64,000 nucleotides of DNA from NCBI RefSeq assembly GCF_030247185.1, contig NC_080572.1:127846405-127910404 (forward strand). Reading direction: 5' to 3'. The stretch is from Malaya genurostris (taxonomy: Eukaryota > Arthropoda > Insecta > Diptera > Culicidae). Of this stretch, positions 38,201-47,448 are shown piece by piece; position 1 is the first letter of the stretch; every line of letters starts with the position of its first letter. The notes below the pieces were generated by a model. The model saw only the letters and a list, made by a program, of their open reading frames with translations. It was not told the DNA's origin and ran no database searches. Made by a program: the position numbers and the translations under genes.

Positions 38201-41200
38201 TATAAAATGTAGTGTAGTATCACATATCACATTCAGATACCAGAAAACTGTTATTTTAAATATGGTTGGAGATTTTCAAAATTTACATATAAATCATTAG
38301 GATTCTAACCATAGAAACATGAACATTTGTTTCAGAAAATCTGCATAGAAGTTCTTCTTATTCTTCACTTCTGGGTGGTGTCACCTCACTTGAAATGACA
38401 CCGATTGATGGCACAGCAAGTTGAGCTATATTGCCAGTTCGATGTCAACATTTCATAAGGGCACATAAACCAATGAGAGTTTATCTTTGTTTACTTTCTC
38501 TTTTGTGAATATCTCCTTAATTTTCACGTGTACCTACAAAGTATTCGTGTAGAATGAAAGATAATATCTCCATGTTTCCAACATTACCAAATATGTAACG
38601 AACGTTTGTATAATAACGTAGATATAGTCGAAAGAGAAAGTAAACAAAGAAAATCTGTCAATTGTTTTTAGGCCCTTTTGAAATGTTGACGTCGAGTTAA
38701 TTTACGTTTCTTTTCACTGAAAATCTCGATGCGTGACAGTCGCAAAAGTACGGGTGAAAATCTTTTCACGCGAAATGCTCAAATTTTCACCGTGTTCACT
38801 CGTTGAGGGTTCCAAGGGAGGTGGAACAGAAATTCAATGGCTGTAAAACCACCAGCTCCCGTTAATATCGTTGGTGTGGGTTTGTGAGGCTTACAAAACG
38901 GGCATATTTGACAGATTAATTTAAATCAAAATGATAATTCATTTTGCTTTGCAGTAAAAAAATGTAACCAAAAAAAATTTCTCACAAATGTTCAAACTAC
39001 TTACACTTGAAGGACTCACAGTTCACCATTTTCAAAATTGAATTTTTCACATCGGGAATACACGTGAATTATTTGATGTTTGGTCAATTCACGTAAACGA
39101 ACCGATGATACTCTATTAATTTTAGGGGATTTTCGTGATTTTTCAAGTGATTCTAATGTGAATTTTTATTTGTGTGTCAAGATAATGAGCAAGCTTACTT
39201 GTGGTTCTAAAGAATTGGATCAAAAGTCGCACTGTTTCGTAAAAACCATACCTACCCAAAATAGAATACAGCGGGTATTACGGCATTTTGAATAAATATG
39301 CTTCTCGAAAAATTTGAGTAGATATTACTCCCTTTTGTTGACATTTGTAAATGAGTATAAAGTACCAAAGACATTGGAAATCTATTCATGCTTCACAGTG
39401 TATTTATATATTTAAATGTAAACAAGCATTTTATTGTATTTTACTTTCAAACTAGAGCCTGATACGCTCTATCTAGCTCGCTATCTAAAACACTATTTTT
39501 TCCATCCTGAATTTTGGTAAACTTTTTACTACTCATTCGGGTCGGGTACGGGTACAGGTAATTTTTAAACGGGTACGGGTCGGGTACGGGTAATGTTTTT
39601 TATTTTTTATCGGGTACGGGTCGGGTACGGGTAATTTTTTTTTATTATTGATCGGGTACGGGTCGGGTACGGGTAATTTTTTTTGCTGATCACTCGGGTA
39701 CGGGTCGGGTTCGGGTATAAGAATTTCTATATCCGACCATCTCTAGTGCACACATACAAATAAGCCTACCATATGAAAACTAGTGATGCCAGATATGCAG
39801 ATGTAAAAATGTAAAGATTTCTGATTAACGCTGAAGATATTTAAGGATTGTACTTATTATTAAATGTTAAATGGACATTTTTAAAATTCACATCTTAAGA
39901 GCATTTAACTTTCATTTTTGCTCGCTAAAAAGCGATATTTTTTAACTTTAACAGCAACAGTTTGATTGCAGCCTGCTTTAAAATTTAACCTGGCATTCCT
40001 GATTAAGCTATGAATGGCATATAGCATTTGTACTAATATTAGGGTATGTCAAAAAGTTCAAATTTTTTAGCGCTCGAGTCTAAAAATTCATAACATTGGG
40101 TTTATAAATCGCATAACTTCGAAAAATTACATAAAAAACCGAACAATTTTAAAAATTGGCATAAAAACCCGCATTACTTTAAAAGTTTGTATAAAAACCC
40201 GTAAAACTTTGGAAATTCGAATAAAAATCGCATGACATTTGAAGTTTTTTTGACTTCAAAAATGTTTAATTGGAACAAAAAAATTTTGTTTGGGCATACT
40301 TTGCCATAACCTTTTCAAAAGATGGGGAAAGCACACAAATTTCAAAGAAAAGTGCGTCAAAAGTCGATTTTTAAATTAAATGCATAGCCTTTCTAAGAGA
40401 AAGGCAGAAACCACATAACTTTGAAAATTCGCATAAAAAACACATAATTTTAAAAATTCGCATAAAACAAGTTGCATAAAAAGAACCCGTACGAAAAACG
40501 TTCAGTGTAAATTGTCAATATAATTATAGCTTATCTTTACATACCTCTTGCATATTCAAATATGGTTCTTGAATATCACGAATCGGATCTTGCACATACT
40601 CCCGAATAAAATTTGATACTAATTTTTCATCATTACCGAGCGGATCATTCTGCTCTTCGGAAAGAAATTTTCGAAACTCTTTCATAGTTACTGTTTGTCC
40701 ATCCTTTGAATAAGGCATCGAACCGTCAAAGTAGTCCTGAATAGTATACGAAGATGTCATCAATTTCTGGTAAAGACGGGAAAAGTCGTCAAATCCTAGT
40801 TCATTTCGTCGACGACAATCAACTTCGTGAAAAAATTCATTCAGTCTTGCTGTTGTAATCTTACAGTTCACTTTCGGCAAAAAAGATTTTACTTCCTTCA
40901 AACTAACGGTCTCACGTGGATTTTCCATAGCGTAAAATTCTTTTCTGAGCCACCGTTCAACTTGTAGCCAGTACGGTGCATTGATGGTATCCGCCACCAT
41001 GTGTTTGAGACCCTTGATCCACATATCACATTCCTTCTCGGAGAGAGCTGAAAAATATAAAGTATTTACAACAACATCAAACACCATGACCGTGTGTTGA
41101 TTGCATACCAACAACCGACAGCGAACGAAGTTTGAAGTCGCTGCCATGAAACACGACAAAACATTTGCGTAGTTCAATTTTCTTAATTTCCTCCAACCAT

Positions 41201-41530
41201 TTTTCAAAGTCCTTTGAACCTTTCCCAAGTCGAATTTCTTTCACTTCCCGTAACTCTAAAGCTCCATCAAAGTTGGCTCGATTATTTTGTGATGGTGAAG
41301 ACCAGGTTACCTGAAGAACATTTTATGTTATGCAGACAAAACAAAAACAAACTGTGCAAGTATATAGACGATTGATATAAAAAAAATACCTGTCGTGTTT
41401 CTCTACGGAGCATCAACGTTTTCTTTTCTGGTTTTCGTCGAGGGTAGAACTTTTGGATCAATGTGCCACGTTCCAAACTACATATAATTTGTTCCATCTC
41501 ACCCAGACTCGGTAGGCTACTGAAATTCAT
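21574..41530 (-). CDS. sl: phospholipase C gamma (small wing orthologue), 14 coding exons
   Basis: Hydrolyses PIP2 to IP3 and diacylglycerol downstream of receptor tyrosine kinases at the plasma membrane. Exons on the minus strand: 41530-41390, 41310-41109, 41047-40545, 29808-29108, 29032-28775, 28706-28592, 28537-28356, 28205-28022, 23232-23176, 23104-22867, 22806-22048, 21982-21843, 21782-21672 and 21597-21574. All junctions are GT-AG and phases agree, giving 1204 codons plus stop, close to the fly protein. Order: PH (1-140), EF hands (150-280), X box (290-440), nSH2 (about 537-640), cSH2 (654-760), SH3 (782-842), second half of the split PH, Y box (935-1060), C2 (1065-1197). Catalytic HYWISSSHNTYL and LIFHGHT are intact. 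The start ATG is the first in frame and precedes the PH domain. Transposons fill introns 3 and 8. The short last exon is the least certain. Confidence 0.95.
23395..24060 (-). pseudogene. Tc3-like transposase remnant in PLC gamma intron 8
   Basis: Minus-strand text FSDEKKFNLDGPDGWQYYWHD (first Asp, near 23830-23880), QEDNAAIHNS (second Asp) and YPDLNPIKNL. The spacing of 34 residues fits DD34E, but the third catalytic residue is Lys instead of Glu. There are frame changes and stops. The N-terminal region is not recovered. Confidence 0.82.
24367..24570 (-). mobile_element. tRNA-derived SINE, copy A
   Basis: Reading on the minus strand it starts TCCCGGGTTGGCGGTTCAAT (box-A region). It has a CTGGTCTTACAAGCCAG anticodon-stem-like hairpin and a box B (TGTTCGAACCCCGAC). 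A tRNA-unrelated body follows (GAAGTCTGTTGAAACAGAAAGGCC). It ends in AATGCCAAGACTTT. Other copies are at 33815, 49893 and 58784. Confidence 0.85.
24600..25827. other. intron sequence; no gene recognised
   Basis: A dispersed motif AATCCACCTAGTAGTGTAATG at about 25010 recurs in altered form near 33730. A compound hairpin lies at 25311-25345 (GGAGGAAA/TTTCCTCC around CCTATCA/TGATAGG). The 91-codon ORF over it shows no domain. Confidence 0.4.
25828..25985. repeat. AAT/AAC-rich simple repeat
   Basis: About 160 bp of imperfect AAT and AAC triplets, in PLC gamma intron 8. Confidence 0.9.
26345..26406 (+). mobile_element. 3' terminus of the CR1/Jockey-type LINE (copy 5)
   Basis: ATCATTAGGACCAAATTGTG and CTGTTGATTGTAAATAAATA are the reverse complement of the 3' ends of copies at 17640 and 34080, with the AAAT tail. 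Only about 60 bp remains. Confidence 0.7.
26726..27076 (+). other. uncharacterised 116-codon ORF in an intron
   Basis: Open frame on the strand opposite PLC gamma. The composition is protein-like, with a hydrophobic stretch near residues 42-60 and Pro-rich text before the stop. I do not recognise it and see no splice partner or promoter. It could be a relic of a mobile element or chance. Confidence 0.25.
27080..28020. other. intron sequence; no gene recognised
   Basis: AT-rich part of PLC gamma intron 8. Short ORFs only. Confidence 0.5.
28022..29032 (-). CDS. sl: PLC gamma exons 5-8 (tandem SH2 domains)
   Basis: Exons 29032-28775, 28706-28592, 28537-28356 and 28205-28022. nSH2 is marked by ENWFHGKL and GTFLVRES. 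cSH2 is marked by KEWYHQNT and GSFLVRPS. Both phosphotyrosine-binding FLVR arginines are present. Spacing is compact, with introns of 54-150 nt. Confidence 0.94.
29108..29808 (-). CDS. sl: PLC gamma exon 4 (catalytic X domain)
   Basis: 701-nt exon with acceptor CTTTTCAG and donor GTAAGT. It encodes HYWISSSHNTYL and the LIFHGHT histidine segment, then CIELDCWDG, the calcium and substrate site, and the start of the X-Y linker. Confidence 0.95.
29925..32255 (+). pseudogene. RTE-type LINE (JAM1-like), decayed, antisense in PLC gamma intron 3
   Basis: Plus-strand copy with endonuclease text (LGTWNCKSLG, DVVALQELCW, then NVHCPHEMRS and VIGAMNAQVGRE). An internal deletion follows. Then come the RT parts NKAAGNDQSPGELV, VVCPVYKKGDK, NYRAITLL, YQAGFTGARATTDH and FIDFKAAYDTI. 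The catalytic box is damaged: LFG is followed directly by LIDIVTRN, so the YADD aspartates are deleted. The 3' domain with GRLRWVGHVIRM is present. Several frame changes and stops make it dead. Confidence 0.9.
32260..33560. other. intron sequence; no gene recognised
   Basis: No coding exon or repeat that I can name. The string AAAAAGCTGTCAGATTTCCCG near 33390 recurs at 35282 in the LINE region. Confidence 0.45.
33565..33725. repeat. fragment of the GGGTACGGGT hAT family
   Basis: Repeated ACCCGTACCCGA and ACCCGAACCCGA units separated by A/T runs, as in the ends of the element at 37611-39745. No terminus or target duplication is identified. Confidence 0.7.
33815..34022 (+). mobile_element. tRNA-derived SINE, copy B
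   Basis: Full-length copy in the opposite orientation to copy A: ACCCGGGTTGGCGGTTCAAT, box B TGTTCGAGCCCCGAC, body and 3' end AATGTAATGCCAGAACTT. In PLC gamma intron 3. Confidence 0.85.
34076..36130 (-). pseudogene. CR1/Jockey-type LINE copy 2, with RT core deleted
   Basis: Minus strand, from endonuclease C-terminus to 3' tail. 36121-35633 has GVFNFPGIKWEG and the SSDH-like end. 35563-35303 is the endonuclease-RT linker (RYWFV region). 35145-34700 is the RT start (GPDGLPAVILKK, YRGIT, DLSSAYDIINH). Near 34595 the text jumps from EFIASSG to YFTDVYCLKSL, so the segment with the catalytic FADD box is deleted. 34599-34187 is the C-terminal region. The 3' end has TTTATTTAGG at 34076. Dead copy. 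Confidence 0.87.
36131..36434. other. likely upstream remnant of LINE copy 2
   Basis: No clean coding frame. Its position just 5' of the endonuclease end suggests decayed endonuclease sequence, but I cannot confirm it. Confidence 0.3.
36435..37170 (-). pseudogene. CR1/Jockey-type LINE copy 3, 5'-truncated
   Basis: A 3' end like the other copies (CAACAGACACATTGTAGTCC) and C-terminal text LIGLDRLQVRRELSRAVMIAD in 36765-36577. The upstream RT end is broken. It directly follows copy 2 in tandem orientation. Confidence 0.8.
37196..37244. repeat. short tandem duplication
   Basis: GTTAATCGTCAATGCTAACG and a near copy GTTAATCGTCAATGTTAACG, with CCACC between and after them. Confidence 0.8.
37331..37398. 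repeat. 17-bp minisatellite, four copies
   Basis: CTTGCCGTCAACAGTGA repeated four times. The last copy has T for C at one site. Confidence 0.93.
37611..39745. mobile_element. non-autonomous hAT-like element with GGGTACGGGTC subterminal repeats
   Basis: 2135 bp between perfect 8-bp duplications GTGCACAC (37603-37610 and 39746-39753). The ends are TAGAGATGGTCGG and CCGACCATCTCTA. About 200 bp inside each end is an array of GGGTACGGGTC-type units, separated by T/A runs and oriented inward. The 8-bp duplication and TAGAGATG-type terminus are hAT features. The interior has no transposase. A 71-codon ORF at 39080 is unrecognised, and a nested MITE lies at 38444-38690. It is inserted in PLC gamma intron 3. 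Confidence 0.92.
38444..38690. mobile_element. MITE nested in the hAT element
   Basis: 247 bp with inverted ends GTCAACATTTCATAAGGGC and (inverted) GTCAACATTTCAAAAGGGC. Both lead into TCTTTGTTTACTTTCTCTT. No coding capacity. A related copy is at 1919-2160. Confidence 0.8.
39754..40080. other. intron sequence; no gene recognised
   Basis: AT-rich stretch between the hAT element and the degenerate repeat. Nothing identifiable. Confidence 0.5.
40081..40500. repeat. degenerate repeat of about 30 bp
   Basis: Units resembling GCATAACTTTGAAAATTCGC followed by ATAAAAACCC recur with drift from about 40080 to 40240, and again from 40405 to 40490. The middle is unrelated. It lies directly downstream of PLC gamma exon 3. 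Confidence 0.7.
40545..41530 (-). CDS. sl: PLC gamma exons 1-3 (PH domain, EF hands)
   Basis: Exon 1 (41530-41390, 47 codons) ends RRETRQ with a phase-0 donor. Exon 2 (41310-41109) holds the PH core. A 61-nt intron follows. Exon 3 (41047-40545) completes the PH domain (EKECDMWIKGLKHM) and holds the EF-hand region (VDCRRRNELGFDDFSRLY). Small introns of 79 and 61 nt contrast with the 10.7-kb intron 3. Confidence 0.93.
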
Positions 41531-42700
41531 TGTCTCAAGATTGCTATTTATTTACTTTGTCAACAATAATATTAAAGCACAAGAGCACTATTATGATTAA
41601 GCAACTGAATATTCGAACAGTAATCAACCATTTATCAATTCGAATGTAGACTTAAACTCAAAAACGCTTCACAGATACGTGTAGTTCAGTGATTATTTAC
41701 ACAAAATGTTACTTGATAATCGTTCGGTCTAGATTTAGTAGCTTTTTTAAACAATCTGCTCTTCAAAAGCTATATATAAGTATATACTATAACAAATTCA
41801 GGCACTTTCGAATAATCCGTATACGAAAATTATTCTTCACTATCCGTTCACTGTATTCAGCATTCTGGAATAATACAATAAATATTTATAGTCAAAAGAG
41901 TATACACGCTATCAGAATCATTCGCATACACCGCTACAAATCAACACTCTTTTAATATAAGTTTTTGTAGATACAATTATATTTCTAGGAGCACTACACT
42001 GATAAAAATTTGCACGATCGATTCATACCCTCTCAGCAGGCGGTTCTATTTTGTTGGTAGGTGAGCGCTTGTTGAACGACATACTGCACGAAATATTCTC
42101 TCAGTTTGTTGAAACGGTTTGTTGTTGTTTTTCTCTTGCAAAAATAGTGTGAGAATTAGGTGTTACCTTCATATAGAAATAAGATTTGTTGTTATTCTAT
42201 GTGAAGTAGGAGTATTGTACAGGTACGTAGTGTTAGTTTAAAAAAATAAGTGGAGAAAACTTCGAAAATTGTCTAGTCAAACAAGTCCCACAGGACTCCA
42301 ACTCCTCATATTAAAAATGGTTCAACAATGGACCTCTCTCTGCTGGGTTTGTTAAACGAAACAAATGGTATTCGGTTCAACGGTCTGTTTCAAAATTGGC
42401 AAACGAAGGTCCAGTGCTGGCCTCCCGTTGAACGATTGATTGGACATACATTGGGCCAATGACCCAACGTATTGCAACAATGAAGGGCCACCGTTGAACT
42501 TTTTTTTTCTAAGATGGTATGTAAACAGCACTTCAATTCAATGTGCTTTTTCACTTAAATACATAACCAAAGTTATTTGTTTTAAGATTTCATGTTCAAA
42601 TACACTAAGATGTAAGATTAAAATAATTTTCAGTTAGCTTTGATGTGTTTTTCTTTTGGATGTGATGTCTTTTTGCTATTGAATTAAACTACATGTGTTA
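41531..42700. other. upstream region of PLC gamma
   Basis: It should hold the promoter and any non-coding first exon of PLC gamma (minus strand), but I see no clear TATA or initiator. 42290-42500 has scattered GTTGAAC/GTTCAAC motifs. No coding exon. Confidence 0.4.
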
Positions 42701-42717
42701 AACACTTCTTTTTCTAG

Positions 42718-42828
42718 TGGAAATGACTACAGTACCCGCTTGTGAGAAATTCTGGCAACCGTCAGAAGGCTGGCTGCATTCCGGCAGCTACCAAAATTGT
42801 ACAGGCGAAATTGCATCATTTTCTCACC
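42718..42828 (+). other. candidate coding exon of an unknown plus-strand gene
   Basis: A pyrimidine-rich acceptor (CTTCTTTTTCTAG) and donor (CACC|GTACGTG) bracket 111 nt with an ATG at 42723. The text reads MTTVPACEKFWQPSEGWLHS and continues with balanced codon use to SFSH. I recognise no family and find no partner exon before 56 kb. It may be real, a gene relic or chance. Confidence 0.3.
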
Positions 42829-43413
42829 GTACGTGTCTTGTTTATTTCTCTCTTCCTTCTTTTTTATTTTATTTTATTCGATTTCATTTAATATTCGTCA
42901 ATCCCGCATGTCAAAAAACGAATCTTGAGACGAGGTAAATGAGATTGAAATATGGGTATGATTGGTAGTGAGAAAGCAATTGTAACGGCCGTGTTCGTTA
43001 CGGTTAATTCACGCAATTTCATTTAATTCAATACGCGCGCATTTCTTCTGAAAGTTGTCTACAAAGACATGCTTCAGCATTTTTAGTTCAAAATCCAGAA
43101 CTGTACAACAGATAATATTGTACACCATAGACGAAGAGTAAACATACTCCAAGCGATAATAAACAGACCCTTGAGTCATAAACACAGGCCGACGGAATTA
43201 GCTCGGCAGGTTCGATAGGCAGGTCAATGATTAGAAAACGGGACGCAATATTGTATTTGGTCACGATGTTCGGTAGAACCAAAATATGAATGTAGATGTA
43301 CGATCGTCTACCAGATTTAGTTTTCTCTCTCACTTTAGATAGGAAAAATAGGAGTACTAGATTAAGTGAAACTTGTATATAAACTCTTAATTTTGATATA
43401 ATAAAGCAGTCCC

Positions 43414-43741
43414 ATAGTATGTTCACATTAGCGCTGATATCAAGTGATATACGAATATACTTAATACCATGTTCACATTAGCGCTCATATTACTTGATAT
43501 ACCGAGATGATATGCATATAACGTCGAAGTGTTCACATATGAACGAGATGATATCGTTTGACAATCAAGTAGTCATCTTGAATGCACTCATTAGATAAAA
43601 GGTCGATAATATTACCTTTCGCTATTAAAATTAAATCAATAATTGAAGTCTTGCATTTAATGGTCTCCGAAAGCAAGTATTCGTGATATGCATATCATCT
43701 CAGTATATCAAGTGATATCAGCGCTTATGTGAACATACTAT
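43414..43741. mobile_element. MITE, 328 bp
   Basis: Ends ATAGTATGTTCACATTAGCG and its inverse. Near the left end the TIR motif occurs a second time (43466 on). The interior contains GTTCACATATGAACG. No ORF. The left-edge fragment at 1-219 is the same family. Confidence 0.85.
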
Positions 43742-43744
43742 TAG

Positions 43745-45013
43745 TCTGTGGTTTAAATTTTTATGTTTAATTAAAAAAATATAAATTTTGCTAGCATTTC
43801 TTGACATTAATAAAAAATAAATTTTATATATTAGTTACTATTATTATACTATATAAGTGTAATTTTTCTTTTTTTGTATTCATCAATGTAAGGTTTAAAC
43901 ATATTCATCACATTTCAATGAGCAATGAACGTAAAGAAATTTATTCTACCGAATCTTGAATTCCAGTACTATTAATTTGCAAAATAAGAGTAAATCTGTT
44001 TCCCTTATCTATACCCGAGTCGTTTGTAGATAATCCAATAATAAATACTCTTATAAATGGCTGCTAATTCCTATGTTTTCGATGATACAACTAAATACAT
44101 TAGGTACTCTTTAGTCACACACCACATTTCGAACACGAAAAACCTTAAAAAGCTACAATTGCAATTACAATTATATTCATCTTTTCAGAACAAAGAGAAG
44201 GCGTCAAGTAGGGTGAATTAAAATATAGAAAGATTCCAAAATACGCAAGATTGTTAGAAAAAATTGCAATATTTTCGTTTTGTTCAGGAGCTCTTGCGTC
44301 GATTGAATCACAAAATTATAATTACGCTTCTCCTAAATTCCGATTCTTGAAAGAAAGTATCGATACCTTAAAATATCGACTCGGTATCGAACATACCTAG
44401 CATTTACGCAACCAATCTGCACCAGACTGCGCTTTTGGTGTCACGGGTTGCTCAACTACAGTACTAATACACAGGGGAATCTACACACTAAGATTCGATT
44501 CCGTTGTTCGGTAATTTTTTTCGACGAAAACTTTCGGTAATCAAAAGAAATTACCGATATTTCGGTACATGAACTTCATTTTACAACAATTATGCAAGTT
44601 TTTACCGGACGATCAGTTTTACGCATGTTTTCATAATAGAATTCTGTAAATAGATATACAATTCATACGGTAAATCTGAATAGTCGCCGAGTACGATGAA
44701 AACCATACCGTTCGTATGGTAAAATTATCTTCCAAAAAACGAACTTCTGTGAAAACTGATTGTCGTAAAACGAACTGTCAAATAGTTATTAAAATTTTCA
44801 GTGTCTTTTTATTAACCAAACGAAAAAAAGGCGGGTGGGTAATGTCAGAGACATAACTGGATGTCGTGAATACGAAAACAACTGACATGTTCCTTAACAC
44901 TTCCGAATATCAATTAGTTGATCAATTGTATGAATTATGCAAGCATTCCCCTTTGCACATTTTCCGCAAAAACAAAGAAGGCTTCACTTTTTATTGAGAG
45001 GCTTGTTTCTACC
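43745..45013. other. no gene recognised
   Basis: AT-rich. AAACAAAGAAGGCTTCACTT occurs at about 44971 and again at 45227, part of local duplication. An inverted pair ACCATAC/GTATGGT lies near 44705. Confidence 0.45.
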
Positions 45014-45187
45014 TGATTTCGTTTGTAGCTTTTTCACTAATGGGCGGTCCTAACGGCTATAAAAATATCCGCATTCAGAATTTTAATGTTGATTATTTCA
45101 TTTCGGATTTGCATAATTTATTGAAAGAAACTATCAATATGCTGAAGAGACTCGTTTCTAGCATTCAGAAAGGTCAAATTGCGTAAT
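45014..45187 (+). repeat. promoter-like duplicated segment, copy 1
   Basis: Contains CACTAATGGGCGGTCCTAAC followed by GGCTATAAAAATATCC, a good TATA box, then about 110 bp shared with copy 2 at 45577-45744. No convincing ORF starts downstream. Confidence 0.75.
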
Positions 45188-45576
45188 TCTCTACGACATT
45201 AAACTCTGGAACATTTTTCGCAAAAACAAAGAAGGCTTCACTTGATCTCGTTTACTGTGAATTTCACACAGTGAAAAGTGCACAAATCTAAGCAAACTGT
45301 TCTTGATTTGCAGTAAACTGAGGATATTTCCCTACGATTTGCGAACAACAAATCCTAATAGTTCTTTAGAAAACTTTTAGAGCCATTAGAACGGCTGATT
45401 TTGTGCAATGCTCTCCACCGTTGTTTTTTTTTCCCAATGCTAATGACTGGCAGCTGTGACGTAATCGCTCTTGTCGAAAGCGAAACTAGCTGTGCAGACG
45501 ACACAAAACACATCTGCTCGCAGTGGCGATAGAATCCAAACTGATTGAATTTTTGTTAAGAGATTTCCTTTTATGT

Positions 45577-45744
45577 GATTTCGTTTGTAGCTTTTTCACT
45601 AATGGGCGGTCCTAACGGCTATAAAAATAGCCGCATATAGAATTTTAATGTCGATTATTTCATTTCGGATTTGCATAATTTATTGAAAGAAACTATCAAT
45701 ATGTTGTAGGGATTTGTTTCTAGCATTCACAAGGACCAAATTGA
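45577..45744 (+). repeat. promoter-like duplicated segment, copy 2
   Basis: Same order as copy 1, with GGCTATAAAAATAGCC and the shared CATTTCGGATTTGCATAATT tail. Divergence of a few percent suggests an old duplication. Confidence 0.75.
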
Positions 45745-46089
45745 GGAACTCACTGCGATATTCACCACTTCTCGGAACATTTTTCCCGGACGATTTGTTG
45801 TACAGCAGCAGATATTTCGTTCTCTTCCTTAGAACGCGTTCTGATTGGCTGGTGTTGACATGGATCAAATGAGACAAGTTTTTCAATAGTGTACTATTGA
45901 AATACTTCAATGCTTTTGCTATACACGTTTAAATTGAAAAATTTCGATTCTATTGGTAGTTAGATTATATAAATCCTTTCACAGATCACTGAGCTATGAG
46001 CTTTAAAAATACGAGAAAGGCAAACGCACCATATGAATTATCCTCTTCGATACTCGTTTATACCAAACATTTCAGAAAAGTTTAATTTT

Positions 46090-46288
46090 GAATTATTTGA
46101 GACTATGTCACAAATCTGAAAATTTTATCATAAAATTGTGATCATATTTCCGATGGCATGTCGCAAGAATTATGTTGATTCATTAGATACAACAATAGAT
46201 ATTCACGATCAAAAACTTATCACTCTCTCAGAGGGTAAATTTTGAAAAGGCACCCCATAGTAAAGTAAGTCGTATTCACGACAAAAGA
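46090..46288 (+). repeat. dispersed repeat, copy 1 (second copy 54010-54220)
   Basis: Ends with AATTTTGAAAAGGC, then CATAGTAAAGTAAGTCGTAT and CACGACAAAA, nearly identical to 54170-54219. The 150 bp before it align loosely. The inverted motif TGTCGTGAATACGA occurs at 44871. Confidence 0.7.
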
Positions 46289-46611
46289 ACCGATTTGAAG
46301 AATTCTGAAATTAATAACTGGATCTGAGTTCAAGAATTAAATTTAGAACATAGAACAGACTCAGAACTCAGTTGGATTTTAGTTCTAGAACTACAATCAT
46401 TTTCCAGAATCCAGTTCAGCACGCAGACTCTGAATTCTAAACTCATATTCCGGAACTAAGCTCTGAAATTTGAAGACGATTTTTCGCCATGAATAAAAAA
46501 TGGGTTGTATAGAGGTGCAGTAAAGTAAATTCCGCATAATTCTTTAGGAGTATTATTATGGTTTTAAGAACAACCGAATAGAAGTCTGGAATAGAGAACT
46601 GGACTCTGAGT

Positions 46612-47448
46612 TCAAGACCTAAATTTAGATCCAATAACAGACTCAGAATCCAGTTTCAGTCGCTGCTGGTTCTCGCCTTGGTGGCCAGCAAGCGAATGAG
46701 AGATGCGACCTGAGCGTTTGAGGTTTTTATTAACCACGCAGAAGGTGCATTCTCTCTCGCTGCTGGTTAACTCCCGCTGCTGCTGCTGGCTGGTCCTCTC
46801 GCCTTGGTGGCCAGCAAGCGAATGAGAGATGCGACCTGAGCGTTTGAGGTTTTCATTAACCACGCAGAAGGTGCATTCTCTCTCGCTGCTGGCAAAGACA
46901 CCATATTAACAAGATAGCCAGCTCTCACATTTCCCGAACAAATCGTTGGCAACATCCTTTTTTGCGAGCATGGCGACCTCAGACGAGATCGCATCGAATC
47001 TAGTACATAGAAGAAGGGGAGAGAAATGTCAAATTCGTGCGCGCCAAGATAGCAGCACTGCACACCCATACAATTGACATGATATATTGAATGTGATGCC
47101 GTGCGATGGCGTTGGTGAACTGAAGATTGGTTTCGCTCCAAGCTGACAGGGTCTGCTGCTGGTTAACTCCCGCTGCTGCTGCTGGCTGGTCCTCGCGCCT
47201 CGATGGCCAGCAAGCGAATGAGAGATGCGACCTGAGCGTTTGAGGTTTTTATTAACCACGCAGAAGGTGCATTCTCTCTCGCTGCTGGTTAACTCCCGCT
47301 GCTGCTGCTGGCTGGTCCTCGCGCCTCGATGGCCAGCAAGCGAATGAGAAATGCGACCTGAGCGTTTGAGGTTTTTATTAACCACACAGAAGGTGCATTC
47401 TCTGTCGCTGCTGGTTGATGATTCCACTCCCACGACGTCTGCTTCCAT
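46612..47448 (-). other. gene-like locus with 42-residue (126-bp) tandem repeats
   Basis: From an ATG at 47448 the minus strand reads MEADVVGVESSTSSD, then two adjacent repeats of 42 residues (RECTFCVVNKNLKRSG, ISHSLAGHRGARTSQQQQRE) with exact 126-bp period (47155, 47281, 47407), then a unique tail to about 47029. A second block of the same repeat lies at 46660-46890 in the ORF 46863-46612. A TATA box lies 51 bp upstream once the Jockey insertion is removed. I do not recognise the protein. Residue content is Arg/Gln/Ser-rich. Whether it is a gene or a transcribed satellite is open. Confidence 0.5.

Noticed and set aside
37611..39745. Interstitial telomere sequence
   Set aside because: The GGGTACGGGTC units lie symmetrically inside inverted ends with an 8-bp target duplication, so they belong to a transposon.
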